A DNA stretch of 64,000 bases. Origin: Nocardioides houyundeii. Its GTDB lineage: Bacteria; Actinomycetota; Actinomycetes; Propionibacteriales; Nocardioidaceae. This document shows positions 16,116-24,434 of the stretch, piece after piece; positions within the stretch are counted from its first letter, which is position 1; each line of letters starts with the position of its first letter. The stretch spans positions 310,001 to 374,000 of the forward strand of contig NZ_CP025581.1 in assembly GCF_002865585.1 (NCBI RefSeq), in the 5' to 3' direction. A program made the translations under genes and the position numbers. The notes under the pieces are model-generated. The model did no database searches and was not told the origin of the DNA. It saw only the letters and a list, made by a program, of their open reading frames with translations.

Positions 16116-16286
16116 TCAGTCGTCTCGCAGGGCTCGATGCTGGTCGACGTTCCGTCCGGCCGCGGGGTCCGGCGGAACATCCGACTCGACACTCGCGACG
16201 GTCTCGTCCAGCCGCACGACTGGCGGGAGGCTGCGGTAGTCCTGCTTGGGCTCCACCTCACCGCGGCGGTCGTCCTCTGCTGTCAT
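16116..16286 (-). CDS. Conserved micro-protein near recombinase
   Basis: A 56-residue frame (MTAEDDRRGEVEPKQDYRSL at the start, PDPAAGRNVDQHRALRDD at the end) that is too short for ordinary gene calls. TAGGGT sits exactly six nt upstream of ATG 16286 (16293-16298), the leaderless layout used elsewhere here. The acidic, proline-rich sequence with SLPPVVRLDETVASVE resembles short proteins I recall next to integrases in other actinobacterial islands, so I think it is real. Function unknown. Confidence 0.5.
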   Translation of the reverse strand: MTAEDDRRGEVEPKQDYRSLPPVVRLDETVASVESDVPPDPAAGRNVDQHRALRDD

Positions 16287-16495
16287 TCCTTGACCCTAGC
16301 CCTGCAATCGAGATCAACGGGTGCAGCGCACCCATGACATCGGCGGGAAGCGCTCAATACGATGTGGGCGAAGTCGGGGGCGGCGCCCGCAAAGCGGCGG
16401 TATGACGCGCTTCTTGCTGGCTTCCGACGAGGGCGAGCCTGCCGTCTGGCGCATCACTCGGAGCTCGGTGGCTCCAGACTGGCGAGCTTGGATCT

Positions 16496-17155
16496 CTAAC
16501 GCGCTACTACGAGCTGTCCGATGGCATCCCGCGACCAGACTTGACCTGCCGCATCACGAAAGCGAACTTCTACGCGCAATTCCGAATGCTCCACCTCGCT
16601 CGGTGTCCGTCCATGGGGCTTGGCGGTGAGGTCCAGACTCACTGGGAGGTTCTCCTGTGTCGGAGGCAGATACGCCAGCCGCTCGCTTCCCAGCAGCCGC
16701 CGGTCGCGGCCCACGGAAGTCTCATCCATAAGAACGAGCCAGAAGTCGACTTCCACTTCGGTCGCCGGCAGAGCCGACGCGTTCCGGAGCAACGCGCGCG
16801 CACCGACGATTGCTTCAGGGTCTTCCTCGGTATAGACGTCCTCGATCGAGGATCTCGTCCCCAGCGAGAGCCCAGCTGGCCACGCTGCGATCAGCGCGGC
16901 TTGGGAAGCTCGTTGAGCCTCCTCCCATCTATGCTCTCGCTGCGATTCGAGGCCAAATGCCCGAGCCGCGTAGAAGCCCGCCACAATGGCAGCGCCCACA
17001 CCGATCAGTGTCGCCCAGGCTTCAAGCCACGAAGGTAACTCTGATAACGGCCGGCCTGCCACGCGCCAACTTCCCCAGGAGAGCGCGCTGGTCAGTGCCA
17101 CCCCAGCCAGGGCGCTCAAGAGAATCTTGCGGGGACCCCAACCATTCGGTTTCAT
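16496..17155 (-). CDS. Membrane protein with cytosolic beta-rich domain, unknown function
   Basis: About 219 residues. Two transmembrane helices at about 11-28 (ILLSALAGVALTSALSWG) and 46-66 (WATLIGVGAAIVAGFYAA) are followed by a charged helix (LESQREHRWEEAQRASQAA) and a beta-sandwich-like region (EVEVDFWLVLMDETSVGRDR; LRVEVRFRDAAGQVWSRD). ATG 17155 is preceded by GGGGTG and begins just before the first helix; the frame upstream looks uncoded. This layout of a two-helix anchor plus Ig-like domain is common among uncharacterised actinobacterial proteins. It has no visible link to its neighbours except strand. Confidence 0.55.
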   Translation of the reverse strand: MKPNGWGPRKILLSALAGVALTSALSWGSWRVAGRPLSELPSWLEAWATLIGVGAAIVAGFYAARAFGLESQREHRWEEAQRASQAALIAAWPAGLSLGTRSSIEDVYTEEDPEAIVGARALLRNASALPATEVEVDFWLVLMDETSVGRDRRLLGSERLAYLPPTQENLPVSLDLTAKPHGRTPSEVEHSELRVEVRFRDAAGQVWSRDAIGQLVVAR

Positions 17156-17439
17156 CACCCCGCTATGATGTCGCAACTCAACGCCGCGATGCACAAGCGC
17201 GGGTGGAGACCTCCGGCCTGCTTCTCCAGCCTCGGGCCAATGCGAACGAGTGTGTGACAGTGACTCGTTCGCTCCGAGCGCAGTACGACTCACGCGGCGG
17301 TATGACCATCCTCGCCGAGGTTTTCGGGAGTGCCCCGGAAGGTGGGCCATGCCGTTCCGCTGTGGGACGTGGCACTCCTGGCGACTCTCGAGGGCGCCCA
17401 CCTAACGGTCCGTTGACTGTCATCTCCTGACCCCGGCAA

Positions 17440-18353
17440 CTACTCGAGCCTGGCAAGGGCGTTTCGGATTGCTGCTTCGAGCTTGGCCTGCTGCGAAGCC
17501 GTTAGTTCGTCCGAGGTGCGTATGACAACGGTGCCGACAACGCTGTGTGACCCCGAGGAAAGGACGCCGCCGTCGAAAGCCGCCAGGTAGGTGTTGCGCG
17601 CCTCCGCATCATCGATCGTCTTGTAGACCTCGATAGCGCCGCCAGCTTCGGTTCCCTTGTCAACGAGGTCACGGCCAAACACGCTTTCCTGATCCACCAG
17701 GGTTGAAGCGAGGTACACGGTCGCGGTGTACCCGCCCTGCTTGTTGAGGTTCCCGTTTGGATCGCGATCTTCAGTGACTGCCTGGACCCCGCGGACGGCC
17801 CTGAGGTCCTTGACCCGGTCAATCGCAAAGTTCCCGCCGGGGTTGGTCACCTGCTCCATCTGCTTGATGCTCGCCTCAAGGGCCGCCTTGGACTCACTTA
17901 CCTGGACGATCACCGCGCCGTAGTCCCGAGGTCCTCTATGTCGGCGATCCGCGCCGGGAACTCTTCGGTCGCCTTCTTGATGTCTTCAGTTGACCGGGGG
18001 AGATCCGGGGCTGCAGGCGCATCGTTACGACTGCCCTGAGCCTCGCCAATGGTCGCACCAGCGCTCACCAGGAGGTTCGCGTCGAGGGGCTGCGCGTCCG
18101 AATCGATCACGTCTTGTAGCCCAGAGACGGCAGCGTCCAACTCACCGTTCCGTGCATCGAGTCGTTCGACGGCGGTGTTGTACCCCTCGTTGGCCTTCTT
18201 GAAGGCGTCGACGGCCTCGTCGTGGGGAACCTTGACTTGGAGGTACCAGGCGCCTACGACTGCAAGCACCGCAACAAGAGCCGCGGCAACGATGAGGCTC
18301 AGCTTCTTTACGCGAGGCTTCGCGGACGGGGGTGTTTGCACTTCGTCTTCCAC
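17440..18353 (-). pseudogene. Membrane-anchored EbhA-like extracellular protein, one frameshift
   Basis: GTG 18353 (GGAGAG 7 nt upstream) begins a short cytosolic tail, one transmembrane helix (about 18-37, LSLIVAAALVAVLAVVGAWY) and an extracellular coiled-coil segment (FKKANEGYNTAVERLDARNG). That frame ends IEDLGTTAR at 17910; adding one C to CCC at 17925-17927 gives IEDLGDYGAVIVQVSESK and continues through SIKQMEQVTNPG, EDRDPNGNLNKQGGYTATVY and the C-terminal TASQQAKLEAAIRNALARL to 17440. The joined protein is about 304 residues. Proteins of this type occur singly in many actinobacteria with no known role. As written, the two pieces overlap by GTGA and could be misread as two genes. Confidence 0.65.
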
Positions 18354-18634
18354 AGGGGGGCTCTCCTCGATGCATTTCGCAGACCGAGCCGACAGGCTAG
18401 GTCGTTCTCCTAAGCTCGCAGGAGTTCGGCTGATTCGCTGTCCCGCGCGCCGCCCCGGGGTGTACATCGCGCTCGTTCGCGAGGGTGTGACGCGGTGCCG
18501 TTCTGGTCATCGTGGGCGCTACAGACTGAGGCAATTCAGTCACGCCCACGGCTGCAACGGGAACTGGCACCAAGATCCGCTGGATCGGTCTAGAGTCGGC
18601 AATCACACTGGACGCAGACAGGAGAAGTTGACGA

Positions 18635-19848
18635 GTGTCGCTCTTTCCAGGCGAGGAACTGACGTTCTCGACACAGCCCGCCGTAGCGCTCAGGTCGTCG
18701 GACGACGCGGTCAATGAGAAGTACGTCTCTGGCGAAGTTCGGATCGTCACCGAGCAGGCTCGCTACCCGTTGAACACCATAGCCACGATGGTGAGCAGCC
18801 CCGACTACGAACTCAATCCCGAGTTCCAGCGCCGCCATCGCTGGTCACCTGAGAAGCAGTCTCGACTTATCGAGTCTTTTATCATGAACGTGCCAGTCCC
18901 TCCAGTTTTTCTTTACGAGGATGAGTACTCGCACTTCGAAGTGATGGACGGCCTGCAGCGACTGACTGCTATATCGAGCTTCTATCGGAACGATCTAGAA
19001 CTAGTTGGCCTCACCGAATGGCCAGAACTGAACGGTCGCACGTACGCCCAACTGCCGGACCAAGTCCGCCGCGGGATAGATCGCCGATACCTCTCGTCCA
19101 TAATTCTGCTACGGGAGACGGCCAACACGCCCGAGGAGGCGGAGCGCCTCAAGCAACTTGTTTTCGAGCGTATCAACAGCGGCGGAGAGAAACTTAAAGA
19201 GCAAGAGTCCCGTAACGCTGTCTATAACGGGCCATTGAACAAACTTTGTATCAAGCTCTCACGCAATCCGGACCTGTGCGTCCTGTGGGGGATCCCTCCG
19301 CCGAACCTCATGGAACATCTTGAGGTCGCTGATCCACAACTGGAGATCAATCCGCTGTATCAGACTATGGGCGACGTAGAATTGGTCCTTCGCTTCTTTG
19401 CGCATCGGCAACGACGGCGCATCGGGGGGGTGCCCTAAAGACGTACCTCGACATGTACCTCAAACAGGGGAACAGCTTTCCTGAATCGACGCGTGACGAC
19501 CTAGCGACCCTCTTCGAAGAGACCATAGCCCTCGTGCGCGAAGTTCTCGGCGAAAAAGCTTTCTGGTTATGGCGCTTCAGGCACAACCAGTGGAACTGGC
19601 TCGCCCGTCCAACTACCTCTGCCTACGACGCGGTTATGTACGTATTCAGCCAGAACCTGCACCGAGCAGCCGAACTCCGGAGGCATGCCGAAGATTTCCG
19701 GGCAGCGATGCCCGTTTTTTACCAGCACCACGTGCAAGCCTTCGACGCGCGGACCACCAACATGACGAATTTGCGTGAACGAGACATGCTGCTCGGGAGG
19801 CTCGTGGAGTCGGTTGTCGAGCATGGGCGATACGTTCCGAGCGAATGA
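18635..19848 (+). pseudogene. DUF262 (GmrS/ParB-nuclease-like) protein, one frameshift; first gene of DUF262-HEPN pair
   Basis: GTG 18635 has AGGAG about 12 nt upstream. The N-terminal domain shows the DUF262 signatures QRRHRWSPEKQSRLIESF (about 65-82), VPVPPVFLYED and the DGQQR-type motif as VMDGLQRLTAI (DGLQR at 105-109), then FERINSGGEKLKEQESRNAV. The frame ends at 19438 just after a run of seven Gs (19424-19430); one extra G restores GGALKTYLDMYL and a helical C-terminal domain to 19848, giving about 404 residues. DUF262 domains are NTP-dependent DNase/regulatory modules in GmrSD-type restriction and other defence systems. The gene overlaps the HEPN gene by ATGA. The glutamine-to-leucine change in DGQQR is unusual. 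Confidence 0.82.
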
Positions 19849-20897
19849 GGTCCAACCTGATCGAGTTGTATGCGCGCACAGCTCTACTCCGCAGAAACCT
19901 CGAACTCGCCGAGTCGGTAGACGCACTTCGATCTTGGCGCCGACCCCACGCTCGACGGTATGCCGCCGATCGACAGATCGAGGCCTTCCAGCGCAACGCA
20001 CCAGGGAAGGCGGACACAAGAGGGTTCACCAACAGTGGAATCTTGGTTGGCCTGTATGGCGCCCTTGAGCAGTACGTCGAGCGGCTGATCGAAGATTCCG
20101 TCGAGACGTACATCGCTTGTTGCCAGTCGTACGCCGGTCTACCTGGAGGCGTTCTCCGACAGTACTCAATCTTGAGCGCTGAGGTGCTGACCGCCATGGC
20201 AGCCGAACGCTACTCCGGAAGCGTGACGGAGGAGGAGTTAGCGGCGGGCCTGTACGGAACGCTCAAGCGAACTACCCCTATCCCTCTCGCGACGGGTGTG
20301 TTCTCAAGGCATACCGCGAATTTTCGCTGGGAACTCATCAAGTCGCTGTTTGCTAGAGCCGGTCTTGATGTGGCGTCAACACGGACATCCAGTCATCTGA
20401 CTGATGCCATGGCGGCGCACTTCCCGGACGAGGGGGATCCAGTCTTCGTCATCAATGACTTGGCGGAGCGGCGGAATGCCCTCGCTCACGGGATTACGTC
20501 AGATCTCCTCTCCTTCGAATTGCTGGGCTCGTATGTTGCCGTTATCGAGGCATTCGCTGAAGCGCTTTACGCGTCAGCGGCATCGGCGACGTTGCGCGTG
20601 ATCTTGGCGGAGGGGGCGATCATCGAATTCGGGAGCCTGGGACGTCCAGACAGAGTCTTTCGCCGCGAGGTCGCCGGGTACCTGACCCTGCCACAAGAAG
20701 TCGCAACCGGGCGGGTAGTCGCCATCATCAGGAGTGATCGGGTATCGGCCGCCGTCGTAAAGGAGATCCAGGTGAATAACGCCACCGTGAAGGTGGCTGA
20801 GCAGGGCTCGTCTGCCGGGCTGCGGCTTTCCGCCCCACTATCCGGGCGCAGTCGACTGTGTCTGCTTCCGGACAATGCTCGGCGCATAGCTGAGTAG
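19845..20897 (+). CDS. HEPN-domain nuclease-like protein (MAE_28990/MAE_18760 type), second gene of DUF262-HEPN pair
   Basis: A 350-residue protein starting inside the DUF262 stop codon (ATGA). The helical core contains NSGILVGLYGALEQYVERLI (about 63-82) and the R-N-x3-H motif of HEPN ribonucleases in INDLAERRNALAHGI (about 203-217); the C-terminal 110 residues form a beta-rich domain (VFRREVAGYLTLPQEVATGR; VAIIRSDRVSAAVVKEIQVN). I recognise this as the HEPN-like family that often travels with DUF262 genes. HEPN proteins are usually RNases in toxin or abortive-infection systems. Together the two genes look like a defence operon whose DUF262 partner senses or restrains and whose HEPN partner cleaves RNA; that division of labour is inference. 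Confidence 0.8.
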   Translation: MRSNLIELYARTALLRRNLELAESVDALRSWRRPHARRYAADRQIEAFQRNAPGKADTRGFTNSGILVGLYGALEQYVERLIEDSVETYIACCQSYAGLPGGVLRQYSILSAEVLTAMAAERYSGSVTEEELAAGLYGTLKRTTPIPLATGVFSRHTANFRWELIKSLFARAGLDVASTRTSSHLTDAMAAHFPDEGDPVFVINDLAERRNALAHGITSDLLSFELLGSYVAVIEAFAEALYASAASATLRVILAEGAIIEFGSLGRPDRVFRREVAGYLTLPQEVATGRVVAIIRSDRVSAAVVKEIQVNNATVKVAEQGSSAGLRLSAPLSGRSRLCLLPDNARRIAE

Positions 20898-20973
20898 CGG
20901 CGGGGCAGCTCGCTTCGCCCAATGCCGGGCTTCCAGTGGCCGGACGGACTGTGGAGCATAGTGGGTGAAGTGA

Positions 20974-20999
20974 CGCTCGGCGAGGACTCTCGCCGAGCG
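20974..20999. terminator. Bidirectional hairpin terminator
   Basis: An 11-bp perfect stem (CGCTCGGCGAG / CTCGCCGAGCG) with a GACT loop lies between the HEPN gene (+) and the AraC-family gene (-), which converge here. No long T-run follows, as usual in GC-rich actinobacteria. It probably ends both transcripts. Confidence 0.75.
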
Positions 21000-21019
21000 G
21001 CGTACGCCTTAGGCCCAGC

Positions 21020-22018
21020 TCAGGACACCGGACGCGACATCGTCGCGGAAGGGGTCTCGCCGTACTCCTTGCGGTAGGCGATCGAGAAGCGCCCCGGATG
21101 CAGGATCCCGTGGCGTAGCGCCACCTCCTGCACGGTCGTCTCTCCCGGCGACGCCGCGACCAGGGCTGCGTGCGCCCCGCGGAGTCGTACGCCGCGCAGG
21201 TAGGTCATCGGTGGAGTGTCGTAGTGGCGCTTGAACCCGTCCTGCAACGCCCGGACGCTGAGATGCACCTCGCTCGCCAGGGTGACTGTCGTCCATGGGT
21301 GTTCCGGACGCTCCTCGAGCAGGTGCGCGGCTCGCTCGATGGCTGACCTGGGAGACGTCGGCCCCGGTCGGTCGAGCTCATCGCTGTACCGGTGGCGGTG
21401 GGTGAGCAGGAAGCTGTTGACGACGAGCGCCTCGACGTGGCGTTGCACCAGCGCGGTCGGCGCTGTGCCACGGTCCAGGTGCATGAGTGCCAGCTGCACA
21501 GCCGGGACGAGGGCCCGCGCCAACCCGTTGGCCTCGGCCTTGGCCTCTGGACGCAGCGGCCCGCGGAGGCTGTGCCCGAGGAGCGACTCCAGCTGGTGTT
21601 CGATGGCCCACTGGGACAGGAACAGAGTCAGCACCCGGCAACCGCGGAACCAGTACGCGTTGGTGACCGTGCCCGGTTCGTAGACCAGTCCCTCGCCGGC
21701 GACCGCAGCCTGGGCCTCGCCGCCGTTGGCCGCTCCGGTGGCCCGACCCTGGAGGGTCAAGTTGATGTGAAAGCCGCTGGTGGCGTCGGTGACCACCCGG
21801 GCCGCCGAGCCGAACGACAGCACCCCGACCATCGACGATGCGAACTTGGCCTCGGTCAGATTCAGGTGGAACTCCGGCTGGGCCTGGCTGGGCAGCACCA
21901 GCCGGGTGGACACCTGGTACCTCGAGGCGACGGCGGCCTCGGCCTCTTCGGGATCGGTCGTCTGGAAGGTGGCGTCCGGGTGGATCCCACTCGGGGGTCC
22001 GAGCTCGGTCGCAGGCAT
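21020..22018 (-). CDS. AraC-family transcriptional regulator
   Basis: A 332-residue regulator with an N-terminal cupin-like sensing domain (about 20-190: GFHINLTLQGRATG, GEGLVYEPGTVTNAYWFRG) and a C-terminal double helix-turn-helix (about 230-330: LASEVHLSVRALQDGFKRHY, PMTYLRGVRLRGAHAAL, TVQEVALRHGILHPGRFSIA). The N-terminal layout is that of the AraC-binding-like group that controls catabolic genes. ATG 22018 (MPATELGPP) is preferred since the longer frame upstream is low-complexity. The likely target is unclear: the divergent neighbour is a histidine kinase 358 nt away. Confidence 0.85.
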   Translation of the reverse strand: MPATELGPPSGIHPDATFQTTDPEEAEAAVASRYQVSTRLVLPSQAQPEFHLNLTEAKFASSMVGVLSFGSAARVVTDATSGFHINLTLQGRATGAANGGEAQAAVAGEGLVYEPGTVTNAYWFRGCRVLTLFLSQWAIEHQLESLLGHSLRGPLRPEAKAEANGLARALVPAVQLALMHLDRGTAPTALVQRHVEALVVNSFLLTHRHRYSDELDRPGPTSPRSAIERAAHLLEERPEHPWTTVTLASEVHLSVRALQDGFKRHYDTPPMTYLRGVRLRGAHAALVAASPGETTVQEVALRHGILHPGRFSIAYRKEYGETPSATMSRPVS

Positions 22019-22376
22019 CACAGGCCGCCCACGCGACGCGCGACTTCGCCGCGCGCTCGGGTGGGCAGCTTGCTCATCCCCAGTGCAGGGGTCCAGAACC
22101 GGTGGGCCACGCACAAGGGTTACCCCCCGGGCTGGCATTCATGCCCCATGCCCGCGGCGTGTCGGTCCGTCGGTGCTGCAGCGGCGTACCGCCGGGAGCG
22201 GCTGGTCCGACGGGATCGCTGTCCGATGTGCGCATGCTCCTGTACCGAGAGCGCGGCCTCGGGCAGGGAGCCGCGCACGCCGGACCGGATCCGCTACGGC
22301 CGACATATCGTCCGCTGCAGCGAGCCGACTCGACCTGGATCGTCCACCGAAAGGGCAGGGGACTAGTGCCACGGCT
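22019..22376. other. Intergenic region, no gene seen
   Basis: The 358 nt between the divergent AraC-family and histidine-kinase genes hold no convincing coding frame, no strong inverted repeat and no clear -35/-10 pair. The kinase ATG lacks a good Shine-Dalgarno. Presumably both promoters are here. Confidence 0.5.
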
Positions 22377-24013
22377 ATGAAACTGATGCCACGCTCCGAC
22401 GTACGACTGCCACCGCCGCTGGTGTGGCAGCTGCCCACCCTGTGCCTCACGGCAGTCGCGGGAGCCGGTCTCATGCTCGGCAGACCGGCGCCCCACGCCT
22501 CGGCGACCACGGTGGTCGGCCTGGCGCTGATGGCGGCGGTGACGTTCGCCTGCGGTGTCGTCCCCTGGACCGCACTGGCGCGCCGCTGGCAGGCCCTCAT
22601 GCCGTTGACGTCCATGGTCGCCGTGGCGTTGATGGAGATCGACACCGTCGAGGTGATGCCCTCCGTGGTGCTGCTGGGACTCTTCCCCGCCCTGTGGCTC
22701 GTCTTCGAGTTCGGGCGGACCGGTACGGCGCTGGCCGTCTTCTCCGTCGCGGCGCTGCAGTACGTCGACTACCTGAGAGATCCCTATCTCCCCGCCACGA
22801 GCGTGGCTTGGGCGCAGGCAGTCATGCCGCTCATGGTCGCCGTGAGCCTGTGCCTCGGTGCCCAGCACGTGACGGAACGGCTGCGGGAGAAGGGCAAGGT
22901 GATGGCAGAGCAGGCAGCGCTGCTGGAGAGCACCCTGGAGCTCGCCCACGACCGGCTCCTCCTGGTGCAGGCCATCCTCGACTCGGTCGACGCGGCCATC
23001 GTGGGATACGACGAGGACGGCGAGGTGATCCTGGAGAACTCCTCTGCTCACGCACTCGCCGCCCGGGCGGGGCGCGACTGACCGGGCCCTGGGACGGTCG
23101 ACCGCTCCACTTCTACTGCGACGACCGGGCGACCCCGGTGCCCGAGGGCCAGGGCGTGTTGAGCCGTGCGAAGGCAGGCGAGGATGTGCCGTCGCAGACC
23201 TACTGGCTCGGGCCTCCCGAGGACCAGGTGGCGGTGACGCTCTCGGCGCGGCAGATGCATCGCCGAAACGGTGACCGGCTTGGCGCCGTCGTGGTGGGCT
23301 GGGACGTGACCGCGAGTCTCGAGGCGGTCAGGGTGCGGGAGGAGTTCCTCACCACCGTCTCCCACGAGCTGCGGACGCCGCTGACCGCCATCATGGGATA
23401 CCAGGAGCTGATCGTCGACGAGCTCGACCCGCAAGACCACCGGATCGGCCCCATGCTCGCGATCGCCCAGCGCAACGCCGGCGTGCTGCTGTCCAGGGTC
23501 TCCCAGCTCCTGCAGGTCTCGGGGGCGGACGGACCGCCGATCCAGCCGCGACCCGTCGACGTCGCCGCCCTCGTGCGGGACGTGGTGGCCAGGCACCAGG
23601 GCAGTGCGTCGGACGCCGGCATCGCCCTGACCGCCGAGGTGCAGACGCCCGTGACCGCCCACCTGGACCCCGACGCGTGGCAGCAGGTGGTCGATCACTT
23701 GGTCTCCAACGCCATCAAGTACACCCCCGCCGACGGAGAGATCGAGGTGGCTCTGGAGTGCTGGGACGACGCGCTCACCCTCCGCGTCGTGGACACCGGC
23801 ATCGGGATGTCGCGGGCCGAGCAGGAGCGAGCCTTCGAGCCCTTCTACCGCACCACGACGGCACGCGACCGGGCGATCCAGGGCCTCGGGGTGGGGCTCT
23901 CGATCACCCGGCAGATCGTGGAAGCCCACGGCGGCGCCGTCACCCTCGCCAGCCTTCCCGACCGAGGAACCGGCGTGACGGTCCGGGTCCCGCTACGGCC
24001 GAGCAGCGTGTAG
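22377..24013 (+). pseudogene. Orphan membrane sensor histidine kinase, one frameshift
   Basis: ATG 22377 begins a six-helix membrane sensor region (about 15-165), then a coiled coil and PAS-like domain (LLLVQAILDSVDAAIVGYDE). The frame stops at 23081; adding one G to GGGG at 23069-23072 continues in the frame ARLTGPWDGRPLHFYCDD. The kinase core follows: H-box EEFLTTVSHELRTPLTAIMG (phospho-His near residue 330), N-box HLVSNAIKYTPADGE, G1 VVDTGIGMS, G2 GLGVGLSITRQIVEAHGG, to 24013. Joined length is about 546 residues. No response-regulator gene is adjacent, so its partner is elsewhere. A small membrane-protein gene starts directly after the stop. Confidence 0.85.
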
Positions 24014-24424
24014 GTGTCCGTGATCCGACGCCCGGACGACGCGGGTTCCCGCGATGCACTGCCCAGCAGGCGCGCGGTGCGATCGGCCGCTGTCTCCACT
24101 TGGCTCTTGGCTGTCGTCCTGGCCTTCTGCGCCATCCGGGCTGCCAGCACCATCGCGGCGGTGCTGGAGGTCTCCGTGCTCGTCGTCGCTGCACTCGGGG
24201 CAACCGCCATGTGGTTCCGCGACTGCTTCGAGGCGCGCCTCAGCGTCATCATGGCGGTCGTCGCGACCACGGGCGGCACACTGCTGGACATCGTCGTGGG
24301 AATGCCCGGCTCCGGCGACGCCGTCCTGCCTCCTGCGCATGTGCTGCTCCTCGTGCTCGGCGCGGGGACGCTGCTCGCTCTGCTCCCGGAAGGCCTCGGC
24401 GTTCGCCTTCACCTCGGGGGCTGA
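24014..24424 (+). CDS. Small four-helix membrane protein
   Basis: GTG 24014 follows the kinase stop with no gap, so it is almost certainly translated from the same mRNA. The 136-residue product has a basic N-terminus (SVIRRPDDAGSRD) and four hydrophobic helices (STWLLAVVLAFCAIRAAS; LEVSVLVVAALGATAMWF; SVIMAVVATTGGTLLDIVVG; HVLLLVLGAGTLLALLP). No conserved motif recognised; possibly an accessory to the kinase sensor. Confidence 0.6.
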   Translation: MSVIRRPDDAGSRDALPSRRAVRSAAVSTWLLAVVLAFCAIRAASTIAAVLEVSVLVVAALGATAMWFRDCFEARLSVIMAVVATTGGTLLDIVVGMPGSGDAVLPPAHVLLLVLGAGTLLALLPEGLGVRLHLGG

Positions 24425-24434
24425 GCCGGATTCC

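Noticed and set aside
16402..16629. Plus-strand frame beginning MTRFLLASDEGEPAVWRITR
   Set aside because: The first residues look protein-like, but it overlaps the 3' end of the membrane-protein gene and lacks a promoter or ribosome site; too weak to call.
17156..17439. Possible small genes in the 284-nt gap
   Set aside because: Frames exist on both strands but none has a start signal or sensible composition.
17910..18353. A separate gene overlapping its neighbour by GTGA
   Set aside because: The overlap arises from a missing C; repairing it joins both parts into one EbhA-like protein with continuous sequence.
18635..19438. Programmed ribosomal frameshifting at the seven-G run in the DUF262 gene
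   Set aside because: No stimulatory structure is evident and seven other genes show the same single-base deficit, so a sequence error is the simpler reading.
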